Source of the DNA: Caprimulgus europaeus
Lineage: Eukaryota; Chordata; Aves; Caprimulgiformes; Caprimulgidae
NCBI GenBank assembly: GCA_907165065.1
Contig: OU015523.1
Span: forward strand, 114,726,246-114,790,245
DNA: 64,000 nucleotides
Direction of reading: 5' to 3'
Numbering within the stretch: the stretch's first letter is position 1; every line of letters starts with the position of its first letter. Shown here piece by piece: positions 23,321-36,620 of this stretch. The translations under genes were made by a program, and so were the position numbers. The notes beneath the pieces were generated by a model, which was given only the letters and a program-made list of their open reading frames with translations, was not told where the DNA came from and made no database searches.

Positions 23321-26300
23321 TTTCTGTTCCCAGACACCCTTTTATCCTTCATGTACCCAGGAATGTGCTCCAAGAAGAGTTTTGGCTTTCTTGTGGCCAT
23401 GCAGATGTGTCTGTGTGATGTTTCTAAATTTCTCTTTTGTAGTATGTCCCTGCTTCCATCTCCTCTGTGCTGATTTTTTAGTTCTCTCATGAGTTCCCTC
23501 CTTAGGCAAGCTGCTCTGATACGTCTTCTTGTTTGGAAATATTGCAAATGGATGTGTTCCTGCTGATGGAAGCTGTAGTACATACAACCCCTCGGAACAC
23601 CGGTTAGAGACTCTTGGCTCAGAAGTTTTATGACAGTTATCTAGAACAGAATCTCTTTTTTCTGTAATTTATTTTGTACTTGGGGAAAGGAGGGAGAGCT
23701 AACTTAATCTGTTATTAAATAAATTTTTCAGTCCTTAGATGGTGATTACAGAAGATAATTATCTGACACAATTGTTATGATTTATGGCATCCTGATGGAT
23801 TCTATTCTGACAAAAGGATTCCACAGCAACAGATATTTTTTGTCATCTCAATCAGCTATTCTTTCAATCATGCTTAATAAAGAAATGTAAAATTTGCTTG
23901 TGAAATAAGACAAGAAGCCTGAAGGATAAAGATAAGTAATTTTAACTATTCCTAAAGGTGTCTTTTGCAATGTTTCTTCTTCATATGTAAGTTTAGGATT
24001 TCTAGAGCAAAGTATAGTAGTTTAAGATTAAAGCGAAATACATTCAATTTAATCTTAATTACATTATTTTTTGCTCACCTTATGTAGTAATCAAAAGGTA
24101 TCTAATGAAACTGTTAATTTCAAGGGTGAGGGACAGACAAACTTTTTATGTAAAACTATTTTAAGTTATTATTGCCTGGGTCTTACTTTTGTTAGGAGAC
24201 AGCAAACTAGCTGTGGATCACTACCTACTTTCCTGTGACATAGCTTGATATTCGTAGCTGCCATCTAAGACAAAGATTGGGGACTGTGATGATGGTGAGT
24301 GGAGGGAAGTGAGACTTGCCAGCAGCATCAAAAGTAGCATGGCTGGCTCTTCAAGTCTTAGCTGCTGCTCTCAACTCTTCTCTTCACCTCTGATGCCCAT
24401 AGAAAAAACAGTCTTGTCCTTGGATGAATTTAATTGAATTAATTTTTGCTTGCACTGTTGGGAGCCCTCCAACTGTCTCAGAGTCACAGTTTATTTTAAG
24501 AGACTGAGACAAAGAGGACAGAAGTTTAATTGCAGACTCATTTCTGGTGGGTCCATAGAATGAGATGTCTGAAGGAGAGTGGTTGGCAGTGGGAACTGTG
24601 TCAGTACTGTAATGGCATAGGAGCATCCATTTAGAGCTCAATATCAATGAGTTTTGCTGCATGCTTTACATGGATTTGTTGAGTCTAGCTGCCTATAGCA
24701 GTTGTTTATTTCACTGAAGTATGTCTAAAAAGATTTTTATGATACAGTACAGGTAGCAAAGCTCAAATAAATTTGCTGTGGAGAGAAATGAATGAATATA
24801 ATATTTCAAATATAACAGTCTAACCAGATGTCATTTGTGAGACCATGGATTGTAATTAGTTAAATGACAAAATGCATTTTCATGTAATCCAGCATGTGCT
24901 GTGCTAAGCACCTGTGCTTTCTGGGTTTATGAAGATGCAGCTTGGTGTTGCAGCTCTGGACAACCTGCAGCATGAGGAACTTCCTTAGCGTCTTACTGCC
25001 TGGTTTGCTTTACTTGTTGCCATCCAAGAGGGGTTCTTAGTAAAAAGTCGTTAATTCTGAAGATCTGATGGGGGGCAGACAGAACAGGATGAGGCCAAGC
25101 AGTTTATTAACTACAACTTCACCATTTGACTAGGAGTGAGCAAGTCACTCTGAGTGGTCCTGAGGAGGTGAGTAAGGGGAAGAACTGCCTCATAGCTGTG
25201 TCACTGCTACTCTGTCTCTGTCCCTGTAAATCTATAACTGCTTGTGCAGCCTCTTCCTGCATGGGGTTGTTGTGACACTGAATTCTGCTTAAAATGGGTG
25301 CAGACCCTGGAAACTGAAGTTTGAATTACACTGCCTGAATTTTGGGGTTCTATAAAGCACAGATAACTTGGGTGGGGGGGGGGAGATTTTGTTAGTGGAG
25401 CATGGGGGGAATGTTGTCCTGGAAGGAGGATCTTGTACCAGTGGTATGTGCCAATCCTTAGCCTTGTCTGTAGGTATTTAGGTAATCTGGTAAGAAAACT
25501 GGTCTCAATGCCCCTGTTAAATTGCTGTTTAGTCTGGTGGCATTCATTATCCATCTTTCTGCATAAGGAATAAAAACAATATAAATATAACAGCTTGTAA
25601 ACACTTTGAAATCTCTGATGCAAAGTGCTGTGAAAAAATGAACTTACTTACATATCTTTGATAAACTGTGGAGGGCTCTGGAGAAGGGCTGGATCTGCCC
25701 ATTCCCTGAACAGGGTATTAGGGCTGTGCTGTGTGTCGGGGCAGTGTCCTGGGTACCTCTCATTGTGAAGGGTAAGGGTATTTAAACCATACTCTCCTTC
25801 ACGAGTCTCGCCTTTCCTACTAACGTAGGACAAAGCAATCATAAACAGTGAGCTGTAGTGTGAGGGCAAATGATGTGAAATACTTTCTGTCTCTGCATAC
25901 TGTGTGTGTTGCAGGAAGATAATGATGAAAGAGTTTTTCATTCCAAAGGGAATAAAGCCAAAGCATATGATGTGTGTGGTTGTCCTTCATGCAAGCTGGA
26001 TCTCATTTTTTCTCCAGCTTGAAAGTGGAATTTGTCACCTCATAGTATAACTGCAATTTATCTTCTGCTTTGTTCCTTTTTCTGTTTAGTTGTGGTTTTG
26101 AGATTGAGCTGATATTTAAAGGGATGCTTTTAAAGTAATTGGGTTAAGAAAATTATTCTCTATGAAGACTGAATCTAAATAATTTCTAAAGAAATTATCT
26201 TCTGTATTTATCTCATAGTCTTTTGATGTCTCAAAGAACAGCTAAAACAAACAGCACCTCAAACCCTATGTTATCATTTCTAGCCAGAAAAAATAATTTT

Positions 26301-29300
26301 CTAATGTGCAGTTATGTAATATCAGGTCTTTATCTAAAATCCTTTTTTTTAAACTGCATCAATATGTAGATTTCTTTCTGCCTGTGTGCAAAGCTCTATA
26401 AATAATTCACAAGTGCTCTGAAGTAATTATTTGCATTAGTTTATCCTGGGATTAGTAACAGACTTCTACTTGGTCTTGTATTCCTTTGTACATATGTATC
26501 AAAACACAGTTTAGTTTCCAGTGTGGAAGTCTAAGGGAAGGCTTTTTTTTTGTTGTTACTTATCTAAATGAACAGCTTTTTATTGAAATACTAAATTTTG
26601 TTATGTTTTTTTTAAAATGTGAATTCTTATGTTTTTATGAATGTAAATTTATAACGTGAATTCTTACTGTTTTTATAAAACAGTTTATTACAGTAATGTG
26701 CTGATTCTGTATCAAGGAGAGAAAACAGTAAAAGAAGAAACACTATAAAATAAAGAGAATAAAATTCAGGATATGTTTCCACTGTGGGCAAATGTTCTTT
26801 AAAGAAAATAGAAACATTCTGCTGTAGTATTCCTCCCCCAAAAAAGCTCCAGCTGACACAAATGGGTGACTACATAGCTGAGAGAGGCTGGAGAATCCAT
26901 TATTAATAGTTTTTGAGATTAGACTGCAGAATTTAAGGTAGAAGCAATGTGATGCTGTCTCTCATCTCTACAGGGTGCTTTGTTCATAGAGCCCTTGCTC
27001 TTATATTTGAGCCTGAAGATAATTTAACTGTTGGCCAAAAAATAATATTAATAAAATTAATATTGTAGGACTTATTTCTTCAGTTGAGATTCCCAGAGCT
27101 TCCAAACCAGAAAGTTTCATGACTGTTGATAGAGGTTCAGAATTTCTTCTTGATGTTGCGTTTGTAAAACCTATGCATGGCTGGGAAAGTCAGGCTCCCT
27201 ACCTGTAGCAATGCCCCTTGTTTACTTCTCCTGGAAACTAGATCCCTTTCTTAACTTTTGAGGATATTCTTTGTTAGGTAATAAACATGAGTTGTATTTC
27301 TTTTGGGTTGTTAGAGAATAAATAAAACACTAATTAAAACCTTGAAACGCGTTTCCAAACTTCCTCCCACAGAAGTCTCCAGATTCATACAAATTTATGT
27401 GAGCCAAACACTTGACAGGATCCAAACCAACACACAGCATTTTGCTTTTCTGTAACCTGAAGCAATTATAAACTGTGGTTTTATTTTTTCTAATTAAAAA
27501 AGTATAAAAAATATTCTCATTATTTGTAATAAAACAGAATGTTTCAAACAAAACTATGAACTATAAATTAATGAGTACCTTTTAAATTCTGGACACATGT
27601 AGAATTGAAAGAGGTCTACTGCAGAAGCTGAAAATCTATATTTAATGAATACACCCACTCCATCTATTAAACTGACAAGATAATAAATGTGCAACTCTCT
27701 TTTACTTCAAAAGAACACGTTCAACATATTCATTAGCTGGGAGTTTTACCAGTCATTGCAAAGATACTTCAGCTGCACTTTTCAATTACTTATGAACTTT
27801 GTGTTGCTGCGCAAGTATCAAGCATGTTTGACAATCAGTCTGGTCTAAGTGCTCATCATGTATTGTTTGGGCACTCACAGTGCTTGCTTTTATGGCTTGA
27901 ATGAAGTAATGGCTGCAAAAGCTACAGAGGTGGGTACTGTGTGACTTTTATTAGCTTTGGCATAATTCCTTTCTCATTTCATTCAGACGTGGCATTTTCA
28001 GTCTTTAAATGTCATATTCATGCAATGGAAGAAACAGTTTGGGATTGAGTCTATCGTAATGGTGGATAAAAGACTTATAATATCTATTTTTGAGGGTCAA
28101 AGTGTTCCTAAGGTTTCCTGAAGGACACCTCAGTCTCTGCCCGAGCTTCCTTTGGCCATATGGTGCCTCTCATATCTCTGTAGAAACACAAAGTGTTAAT
28201 AAACTATAATAATGACAAACAAGAACAAGTTAATTGATTTTTCTTGGCAGATCTGTGCATGATATGCTTCTTTCAGGTAGGATGGGCTGGAGGATTCTTT
28301 ATCCCTCTGTGGACTTATACCTTCAGTCTTACCTCTTTTTTCATGTGAGATCTCTGTAGTTAGGGATTTTATTAAAATGTGTAGCAAGTGGTTACCTGGT
28401 AGCAACAAATAACTGTTGTGTTCTGCAAGTGAGTTTTGAGTGTGTTTGCCAATGCAGCTTTCCCAAGTTAGATATTCTCAGTGGAGACCATCAACCCTAG
28501 CATAATTTGAGTATGTTGCCTTTCAGAATCAGAAGTTGTCAAAATTCGAGGCAGTTGGTGGCATTCAGCCCACAGCAAAGGTGCTCTGCAAATAGAAATC
28601 TCATCTTGAGAAGTTATAAAGCTGATGCGCACCTTCTGCTTTTCATCCTCCCGTGTTACATCAGGATTTCCTTCTGTACTATTTGTTTTTTTGGCATAAA
28701 CCTTGTCTGTATAACATTTAGTTGGTAGGGGAGTTGCTCTAAAGCCAAGCATGCTTTTATAAAGGCTTAAGAGTTAAGAAAGGAAGAACCAAAATGCATT
28801 ATGTGGTATTTTTGATTTGCTGGTGGCTTTTACACCAGTTTTCCCCATTCTCTTTCTTCCTGATTGCTTCCTTGTCCCAATGAGAAGTGATAGAAAATAG
28901 CAAGCAGGCAGGTGTTGTGGATGTTTACAACACTGATGTCTGACAGCTAGAAGGTGATATATTCATGGAAGGGAAAAAAGACATTTCCATCAGGTACAGG
29001 GGATCATATAGAGAGGCGTGTGCTCAGCTGAAAGCTGTTTTCTAGTACAGAACTGAAACCAGTACATGGCAACTGGTGTATCTGAGTTCATACTAGGATG
29101 TCTTGCCTAGGCTTGCTGGCCAAAGGTTAAAACCAGAAGTGGTTCTGGTCCAACAGAATGGATTCTGTTCCTGTGAATGAGTTACTTTCAGGAGGTGAGA
29201 CCAGCGATGCTGTGATAAAAGGCTTAGTGGGCCTTGTGTTCAGACTCGTCACTTGGCAGAACTAAGTTCTCGTTTAGCTAACTATTGGGCAACTATTATA

Positions 29301-29911
29301 GTGGCATCTTACAAATTGAATGCAATTGTATAGACTCAGATTTTTCAAGAAGCAAGTCTGTAGGTAAAAGTTACTTCAATGATTTTGAGACTGCCAAGTA
29401 GCCAGTGGATTTGGTTAATTTTTAATAAATTTATGTAACTTTAAATTATTAGTAATATATAGTAATTAATAGTAATATGTTTTTGCCCACTGTCTCCTGG
29501 GCAGCGTGCAACAGCCCAGTCCCCTGCTCTTCCTGAACTTTATTATTTTGTCTTAAAAACCCAACAATAACCAAAAAAGTAAAACATCTCCATACAATTT
29601 CATATTTTTCATTTCTCTGTGATTTGCAGGCCAAATTTATTTATCCTGTAAGTACAAGAAAACTAAACCTTGATCTCTGCCAGCTCATGCAGAAATTCAG
29701 AATTGAAGCTGAGTATCTCACATAAGCATGAAGATGTATCTTATTCGCAGATACATACATTAATCTATATAGTGCACACCACTTGTAGCTGTCAAAATAG
29801 TAAATGGTAGAACCTTGTAAAAAGCCTGAACCACTAGATTATGTGTTTGTCATGGAAGGTTTTTTTGAGGATGTTGAATCTGAAGTCACTGTTGCTCTTC
29901 CTGTGTTCCAG
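23321..29911. other. Intronic sequence up to the SLC36A4 acceptor
   Basis: AT-rich intron with no upstream SLC36A4 exon recognised; I looked for the transmembrane segment that precedes the final exon in the family and did not find it. It includes a G10 run near 25374-25383 and an imperfect repeat of GTGAATTCTTA followed by a TTTTTAT word, at 26619 and 26656. Open frames of 138 and 97 codons on the minus strand (25207-25941) look like chance. Confidence 0.5.
29888..29911 (+). promoter_or_regulatory. SLC36A4: 3' splice site of the last SLC36A4 exon
   Basis: A pyrimidine-rich tract (TGTTGCTCTTCCTGTGTTCCAG) ends with AG at 29910-29911, directly before the conserved coding sequence. The previous exon must supply the first base of the split Gly codon. 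Confidence 0.85.
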
Positions 29912-30219
29912 GTGCTGTAGCAATTTTGATCCCTCGCCTAGACCTGGTGATTTCTTTTGTTGGAGCCGTCAGCAGCAGCACTTTGGCACTGATTCTGCCG
30001 CCTCTGGTTGAAATCCTCACTTTCTCCAAGGAAAACTTAAGTTTGTGGATGATATTTAAAGACATTTTTATAGCTGTCATTGGAGTTGTTGGATTTTTAA
30101 CAGGCACGTATGTGACAGTTGAAGAAATCATTTATCCTGCATCTACAGTTCTCGGTAATGCAACAGAGAGCATCTCTGCAGATTTAAATGATACAAACTC
30201 AGTGGTTGGTTTAAAGTAA
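29912..30219 (+). CDS. SLC36A4: SLC36A4 terminal coding exon (partial gene)
   Basis: This is the last coding exon of SLC36A4 (PAT4), an SLC36-family amino-acid transporter of plasma and endosomal/lysosomal membranes, reported in mammals to prefer proline and tryptophan and to act in mTORC1 nutrient signalling. The exon starts after an AG acceptor in a split Gly codon, then encodes 101 residues and TAA (30217-30219). It reads [20 protein letters not shown], the highly conserved late transmembrane pair of this paralogue, then a hydrophobic segment with [14 protein letters not shown] final membrane segment follows ([25 protein letters not shown]), and then a short polar tail ending VVGLK. The tail has N-A-T and N-D-T sequons and is the least conserved part of the family; it still ends in GLK as I recall for the human protein. 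No stop or frameshift interrupts it and it has a splice site, so it is a true exon and not a retrocopy. The N-terminal ~400 residues lie outside the window. SLC36A1-3 are less likely given the terminal sequence. Confidence 0.95.
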
Positions 30220-31015
30220 TAACCAGGCGCTGTGAATTATTTTGTTCCTTAAGAAGCAATCCTAGATGGATGGCAGACCTATGTGTGGGACAAATTCCAA
30301 TGGATTTTAAATTAATTTTTGAAAAATAGCATGCAACTCCTTCTCATTGTTGGTTGTTCTTTCCTTCATTCCTTCCCATCTTCTATCTGAATTAACCATT
30401 TGCTCTCAAACTCTGTTCATCTTGTGAAAAACTGAATTGATGTCAGGATTTAAAATACATACATGAATATAGGAAGGAGATATGAATTTAGTTTATTTGC
30501 AAGAAAAAAGAATAATTTTTATAAGGAAGTTGAGATGCCTTCCTCTTCAGAAAAGGTGGAAGTCCCTCTGTTCATCATATCCAGGCAGCAAGTCTAGGCA
30601 CTACTGTTTTCACTCCAGCTCTGTTGTAAGGGTTGGAGTGGGAGCTCAGTGATACATAGACCTTCTCTTGGCTGTCTCTGGTGGGATGAACTGGACCCCA
30701 GTGAGCCAGAGACACTTCAGTTTTAAAAAAGAGGAGCTGTGTTTTTCATTTCCCTTCTGGGGACTTAGATGTTTCCCCCAGAGAAGTTTTTGGGTAGTTG
30801 CAGTTGGCTGTCTCTGGTTCCTGTAAGTCAGTATGTCTGGAATCGAAATGCGCTGTGCAGAACAACTATGACTTTTGTTCAGTATTTTCACATTGGCTCC
30901 AAGGGGAGTTTTTCAAGTGGTTGGAAGGACCAAGCCCTCCCTGGTTAGTTTAGCAGACCACTGCTGGTGGTTGGTTACATGACCATAAGCATAAAGGCAT
31001 TTTTTTTCATGCCAA

Positions 31016-31056
31016 CTATTTTAACATCTAAGCAGTCTATTTTAACATTTAGCAGT
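31016..31056. repeat. Tandem duplication, 21 + 20 bp
   Basis: CTATTTTAACATCTAAGCAG at 31016 is followed directly by CTATTTTAACATTTAGCAG at 31037, one base shorter. It is a slippage-type duplication within the presumed 3' UTR. Confidence 0.9.
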
Positions 31057-32943
31057 CCTGTCCGTCCTTTGGAATGGGACAGGATTGTAAGGTAAGGTTT
31101 AGAGGTAAAGGCTGGATCTTTTGTCAGACCAAAAGACAGCCTGTTAGGAGTGTTCCTACCATCTTACATGATCTGTTACTACATGTTCTGGTACCATGAG
31201 CTGTTCAACATGGCCAGACCCCTGCTCTGACGAAATGGCTACTGTGATGCTCAGTATGACTGTCCAGAGCTTAACGATTCATGATGTTAATTTCTGTATG
31301 AGAAAGGAAAGGGTGAGACACTACTTTGTAGAATGGAGCTTGTGCCATACTTTCATATGTATAAATTGTGGGTTATTTGTGAAAGAACTTGTGGTTCCAC
31401 AGCACTGTGAGCTGAGGGGCACCAGGGATGTCTGCTCTGAAGCCCTTTCTCCCTCGAGCACACCACCTGCCCACAGGTTATCTGAAGATGTGGGTAGTCT
31501 CAGGATGTGCTTTGTAGAGAGGTACAGCTTATATGAGATGTAGGGTATACATGGGAAAATAGGAAAGTTTTTTAGAAAGCAGTTACATATCCCTTCTGGA
31601 TTTTTAATGAAAGGTTACAGAATGTTGTTTATCAGAGCAATATTACTTTCTTTAATGATGTAAAAACATTCAACTCCACAAATGATAAGTACTTTATTTT
31701 TGTACATTTTGGTAACTGCTGTCCTCACCATTTTTACACCATCTCTTTTTCCTTGATTTCAACTATACAAATGTATGAAATACTGTAAATTTTTTTACCT
31801 GTTGTTAGAAGCCTGTAGACTGCCTATTTCCACTGAAACATATAATAATTATTTTTTCATTCTTATATTCTGCCTTAAAGATGATCTAACACGCCCTTTA
31901 CTGATTTTTGCTTCTTTTGTCCATTTTGGAAGAAAAAAACATCAAGTTGGTAGGTTGATAATTGGGTAGAAATAAGTCTTGTTCAGCAAGCCTGCATACC
32001 AAGTCCCCAGAAAGAAATTTTATTTTCAGGGTTCATATATGTCTTTCTGGCTCACATTTCATAGATGGCTTTTCACTCCAAATTCTAAAGCTCTATTTTT
32101 GGTCTTGTTATATAAAAACATTCTATATTTTCTACAATAATAGAACTATATTTATCATACTCATTCCTGTTATGAAGAAACTCCTTTTTATAAGGAATAT
32201 TTTTACTTATAACATTCCCCTACGAAATATGGTACGTGAAAACCTTTCTACTATATTCATACAAATGAAGATAGAAATACATGTATATTTCCTCAGAAAT
32301 CTCCTCTTTGGTAGTCTGCCATTTAGCATTACAGTGCTAGAGTAATATACTACTAGATAGATCTGTGTTTATATTTTCTCAACAGAATATTTCCTCAGTC
32401 ATCTGCCGTGTGGTGACTGCATTTTGAGCACTTTCATCTCCATGTTGATGAGGGCATTTCTGATAGAGATTCGTTAGAGTATGCAGTTCAAACTGTGTGT
32501 ATCTGTTCAAGCAATAGTTCTGAGCAATGCTCTTTGTTTTTATTGTGGACAAAGTTAAATACTTGGCAGGCACTTTAGAGGGATGAGTCTCTGTGGGTAT
32601 GGTACCATAGAATTAACCTTTCCTATCAAATAGTGCCGCAAAGGAGCAAACACAGGTAGTTAGCAGAGAGGCCAAAGGTAACTTCAGCTTTTCATCTTAA
32701 AAGTTTTTTAAGCTTTAAGTTATTTTAAAAGACCTTAAATCTAAGTGTTTCCATCTGTTTCATAATGAATCTGTTGTTTACCTAAACCATACACTACACA
32801 TTTCTAGAATATATTTCTGTGCTGCATATTTTACTTGCCATTAAATACTTCTACATGGAACATTTTTAGTAAGACTGATAGGATTTAAATTAAAGTTATT
32901 TTTCCCATTAGTTTTGCATCTTTCTACCCATGTGTGTTTGGCA

Positions 32944-32949
32944 AATAAA
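32944..32949 (+). terminator. SLC36A4: Candidate poly(A) signal 1
   Basis: Canonical AATAAA, followed within 50 bases by a T/G-rich stretch (ATCATCTGTTCTGC). It is the first clear canonical hexamer after the SLC36A4 stop. Confidence 0.5.
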
Positions 32950-34078
32950 GAACTGTCTAGTCCATTCATATCATCTGTTCTGCATCAATTCTGTCCCAGT
33001 GAGCAGCTCTGAGAAGGTGCTTCTGCCAGGATGCAGGGAGACTTGACCAGATCAGAGTTTGGTGGTGATTTTTGGCTGGTGCAAGTGAGTACTGACATGG
33101 TACTGTCCACGAAGATTTACTGGCCTGGGTACCAAGAACCCAGATTGGTGGCCTTGGTACTCAGGTGAATGCAGCATATCTTTTTGAAAAATTCAGGAAA
33201 CATTTTTAGAAGTTTGATAGGTTTAAGGAATCTCATCTTAGCCATCAAACTTTGGATAACCTGGCCCAAATACAAACCCTCCCATGTCTTACTGCCATGT
33301 CTGACTGGGGAGCAGCCCAGCAAGGAGCAGTTTTTCAGACCAGTGTGTGGCCACTGACAGACCAGGTATGAAGTAGTGTGTTCATGCAGTGGGCCAGTGC
33401 TGCCATGTCTAACAATGTTGTATCTTTTGAATCTTTAAAATGTTTATTAAAATATTTTGCACAATGTCAATTTTCTCCTACAGTGTAGGATTTTTGTCAT
33501 TTTAACATTCATACAGTGCATTTGTGTGGCCTGCACTTTCAAATAGAAAGTGTCAGGAATTGGAGTATCTTGCTTTGGATATGACTGAAATGTGGTGTAG
33601 TAAAAAACTACTGAGTCTGCATAGCAAGAGTGTTCCTGTGAAACGTTGCCAAAGATTTAGAAGATAGGAAATTCTGACAGGAACCTCTTCTGAATAATAA
33701 GAGTGTTCATTCAGCTTTTAAAGTACTGTAATATAAATAGCAAGTTAAGATGCAGGGAGTGAAACTGAGAGATTTAATAGGTATGGTTTACATTAATATG
33801 TATTTAAGATGGAAATGTACGTTAGCACAAGTTAAATTAAACTGAAAAATGTATGTGATTGGCTTATGTTCCTGATAAGGAACACAAAAGTATTTATATA
33901 CTGTACATGAACTTATATTTTACAATATAATATTGTTAACTGTTTTAATATAATTTAATCATTAGCTGGACTATAAGTAACTGGATCATTTTCTTGACTG
34001 TAACTGTTCATCCTCAAATATTGGGCAAGTAAGAAGGTGGGTTTGCCTAACGTTCTGTAACTTAAATCTTCTGTATCA

Positions 34079-34084
34079 ATAAAG
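34079..34084 (+). terminator. SLC36A4: Candidate poly(A) signal 2 (distal)
   Basis: Canonical AATAAA in an A/T-rich setting (TCTGTATCAATAAAGACTA), followed by CTGCTGTCCTGCCTGTC as a possible U/GU-rich downstream element. It is at least as good as the 32944 site and may be the main distal end of the transcript. Confidence 0.5.
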
Positions 34085-34105
34085 ACTATAATAATATTAT
34101 CCTGC

Positions 34106-36177
34106 TAACTCACTGCTGTCCTGCCTGTCACCACTGCTGCATCACTTGAAGAAATAGCTGTCAATGCAGAATTTACCTTTGAAGTTATCCAAGGAATGGT
34201 GAGTGACTTGAGACTGTCAGACAAGCTCAAGAGATGACTTTTAATTGATGATAACTGTCATTCAAAGTCACGTAGGCACTTCTGAAAAATCCCACCTCCA
34301 CTCCAAGGTTTTTCGTGAGGGCACACTTAAAGTTAGACTTCTGTACCTTTTTAGAGGTACTTTAGTAAATGTGTTAATTTTTAAATGTCCAGAGGCAGCC
34401 AGGAGTTCCCACTGAATCTCCAGTTCCCACTTGGAAAACTGCAAAGAAAAAGCCAGACTTTAAAAAATCCTACAAGCCCTTACACACCTGGTATGGACTT
34501 GGACTTAACTTTGGAGATCTGATTTTGCAAAAGTACTTCCCCCTTTTAATGCAAGGCCTTTTGAAGGAGTGCTCAATGAGGCATTCAGAAGCACCCAGCC
34601 CATTGCAGAGTTGCCCCTATAAATAAAATTTAGACAGAAGTAGTGTACAACTGTCCTTGAGAGTGATCTGCCAAAAAAACTGTTTTATAATTAAGCCTAG
34701 AATGAAAGTCCTCCAACACCAGCAAGAGTGTTAGACTGGAAAGATGGATATCAGTCTCCTGGGAGTCAAGAAGAATTTGAATCCATGTCTCCCTAAAGGA
34801 TGAGGAAAAGCTGGCGTGTGGCCAGATTCCCTCATGGACCTGCCTGCTCGGGACGTGTACTTTTACAAGCTGACTTTCAGCAGTGCGCCTACTTCTGAGA
34901 GTCCAAGTCCTGTTAACCTGAGTTTTGAGTTCCTAAATTTTGTATGTGCTTTAAATCTGTCCATTTCTTTTACAAATTGCCCTAAGGTGGTTAGTTATTG
35001 GGAACATTAAATTCCATTATTCTCCTCTGATATGTGGAGAAGAAGTAATTTCTAAAAAGTTAGACAGAAATGAACATTTTAGCCAACACTTCATATTTTA
35101 GATTATTTTGTGTATGTTAGATCTCTGTGAGACAGAACTACTATTGCACAAGTGTAAAACACACAATGAATGCAAGAATGTAGTTTTCCTTTTTTGAATA
35201 CCCATATTAGGCTGAAAATGAATACTTATAAATTGTAGTATGTGGGAGGGAAATTGATTTCCAAAATATGGAAAGCCTCTTTGAGAGATTTGGTTGCACC
35301 TAAATGAAGCAACAATTGTGCTGGACAATCTTTGACTCCTGGCCTTGGACTTTGAAAGAGTGAACTCAGACTGCTGAAGCCAGTCCTTTCAATTCTGTTC
35401 TAATATACACACTCAGAAACCAAGTTTTTTTTTTGGGAGCAGCCCCATCTGTATCTGCACACAGATGCTTAGGGAGAATTGATTGTTCTCTATTTTAGTT
35501 TTCAGCACCTTTCCAAAATGGTCTTGTAAACACTGCAAAATTCAACTAAATAATATCTTTAAGGTATCAATTCCTCTAAATGTTGACATAAAAATGCCAC
35601 TGGAAAGTTCAGAGTTTATTGATTTTTTTTTTTTTCCCCCGTTTTCATATCTAATACAATTGCTTTGCAGAACAGAATGTTTTTTGTTGTTATTTTCAAC
35701 TACCAGCCCTGAGAAACTAAAGAGTCCTGGAAAACCAAGCCCAGTGCTCTGTTTTTCATGCTTCATCATGGTTAATAAAATCCTTGTGAGGATTAGTTAG
35801 TCTTTCAGCATTACTTGTGCTACGTGCCACTGTTGCTGTTAAAGGGTTCATGTTGATGTAAAGTATTGGAGCAACTCTCCTGGCACACAAGGGAGAGGAT
35901 CCGTTGGTTCCCACAGCTGGGCAGGCTCTGGAGGGTGTCAGCCCAGGGCTCTGCAAACTTACCAGCACTGAAGTGACTAAATGTGACCCAGCTGTACACA
36001 GGGAATAAGTCTGTCAAGTGAGAACTTGGGCTCTTTCACCTCATTGATCTTACAGGCCACCCCTGAAAGAGCACGTAGTTTTCCTACATGTGTTTTAGAT
36101 TTTACAACACAGCCATTACTTTACTTTAATCTCCCTAACTTTGATTAGACTTTCTAAAATTTTTGCACAGATAGTTG
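34106..36177. other. Intergenic sequence, no gene seen
   Basis: No recognisable exon or well-preserved transposon. A GAATTTGAATCCATG-like word around 34770 weakly recalls an old SINE but is too little to call. A third AATAAA occurs near 35773. Overlapping frames on both strands at 35483-36017 appear to be chance. Confidence 0.5.
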
Positions 36178-36620
36178 AATCATAGAATGGTTTGGGTTGG
36201 AAGGGGCCTTTAAAGCTCATCTAGTCCAACCCTCTTGCAGTAAGCAGGGACATCTTAAACTAGATCAGGTTGCTCAGAGCCCTGTCTAGCTTGACATTGA
36301 ATGTTTCCAGGGATGGGGCTTCTACCACCTCTCTGGGCAACCTGGGCCAGTGTTTCACCACCCACATTGTAAAACATTTCTTCCTTACATCTAGTCTAAA
36401 TCCACTCTCTTTTAGTTTAAAACCATTACCCCTTGTCCTATCGCTACAGCCCCTGCTATAAAGTTTGTCCTCATCTTTTTTATAGGCTCCCTTAGGGTAT
36501 TGAAAGGTCACAATAAGGTTTCCCCAGAGTCTTCACTTCTCCAAGCTGAACAACTGTACCTTTCAGCCTTTCTTCAGAGGAGAGGTGTTCCATCCCTGTG
36601 GTCATTTTTGTCAGATCTTT
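36178..36620 (-). mobile_element. CR1 LINE, 5'-truncated, minus strand
   Basis: The + strand begins ATCATAGAATGGTTTGGGTT and GGAAGGGGCCTTTAAAG, the reverse complement of the CR1 3' end. It continues into the C-terminal ORF2 region (minus frame 36511-36260, with LPREVVEAPSLETF). A frame change occurs before the next upstream part. Homology fades near 36620. This is an inactive tail fragment. Confidence 0.94.

Larger units (their letters stand above)
30220..34105 (+). other. SLC36A4: Probable SLC36A4 3' untranslated region
   Basis: AT-rich and transposon-free sequence follows the stop codon and reaches at least two canonical AATAAA signals (32944 and 34079). No such hexamer was noticed between the stop and 32944, so the UTR is inferred to be 2.7 kb or 3.9 kb long. 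It contains a two-copy duplication at 31016-31056. Open frames inside (115, 127 and 68 codons) show no family resemblance. Extent is inferred, not seen. Confidence 0.5.

Noticed and set aside
25207-25941. 138- and 97-codon minus frames as exons
   Set aside because: No family resemblance and no splice sites; they lie in the SLC36A4 intron on the opposite strand.
27951-28000. Upstream SLC36A4 exon suggested by a short SFGI-like reading
   Set aside because: Only four residues fit the family, the flanking residues do not, and there is no splice context.
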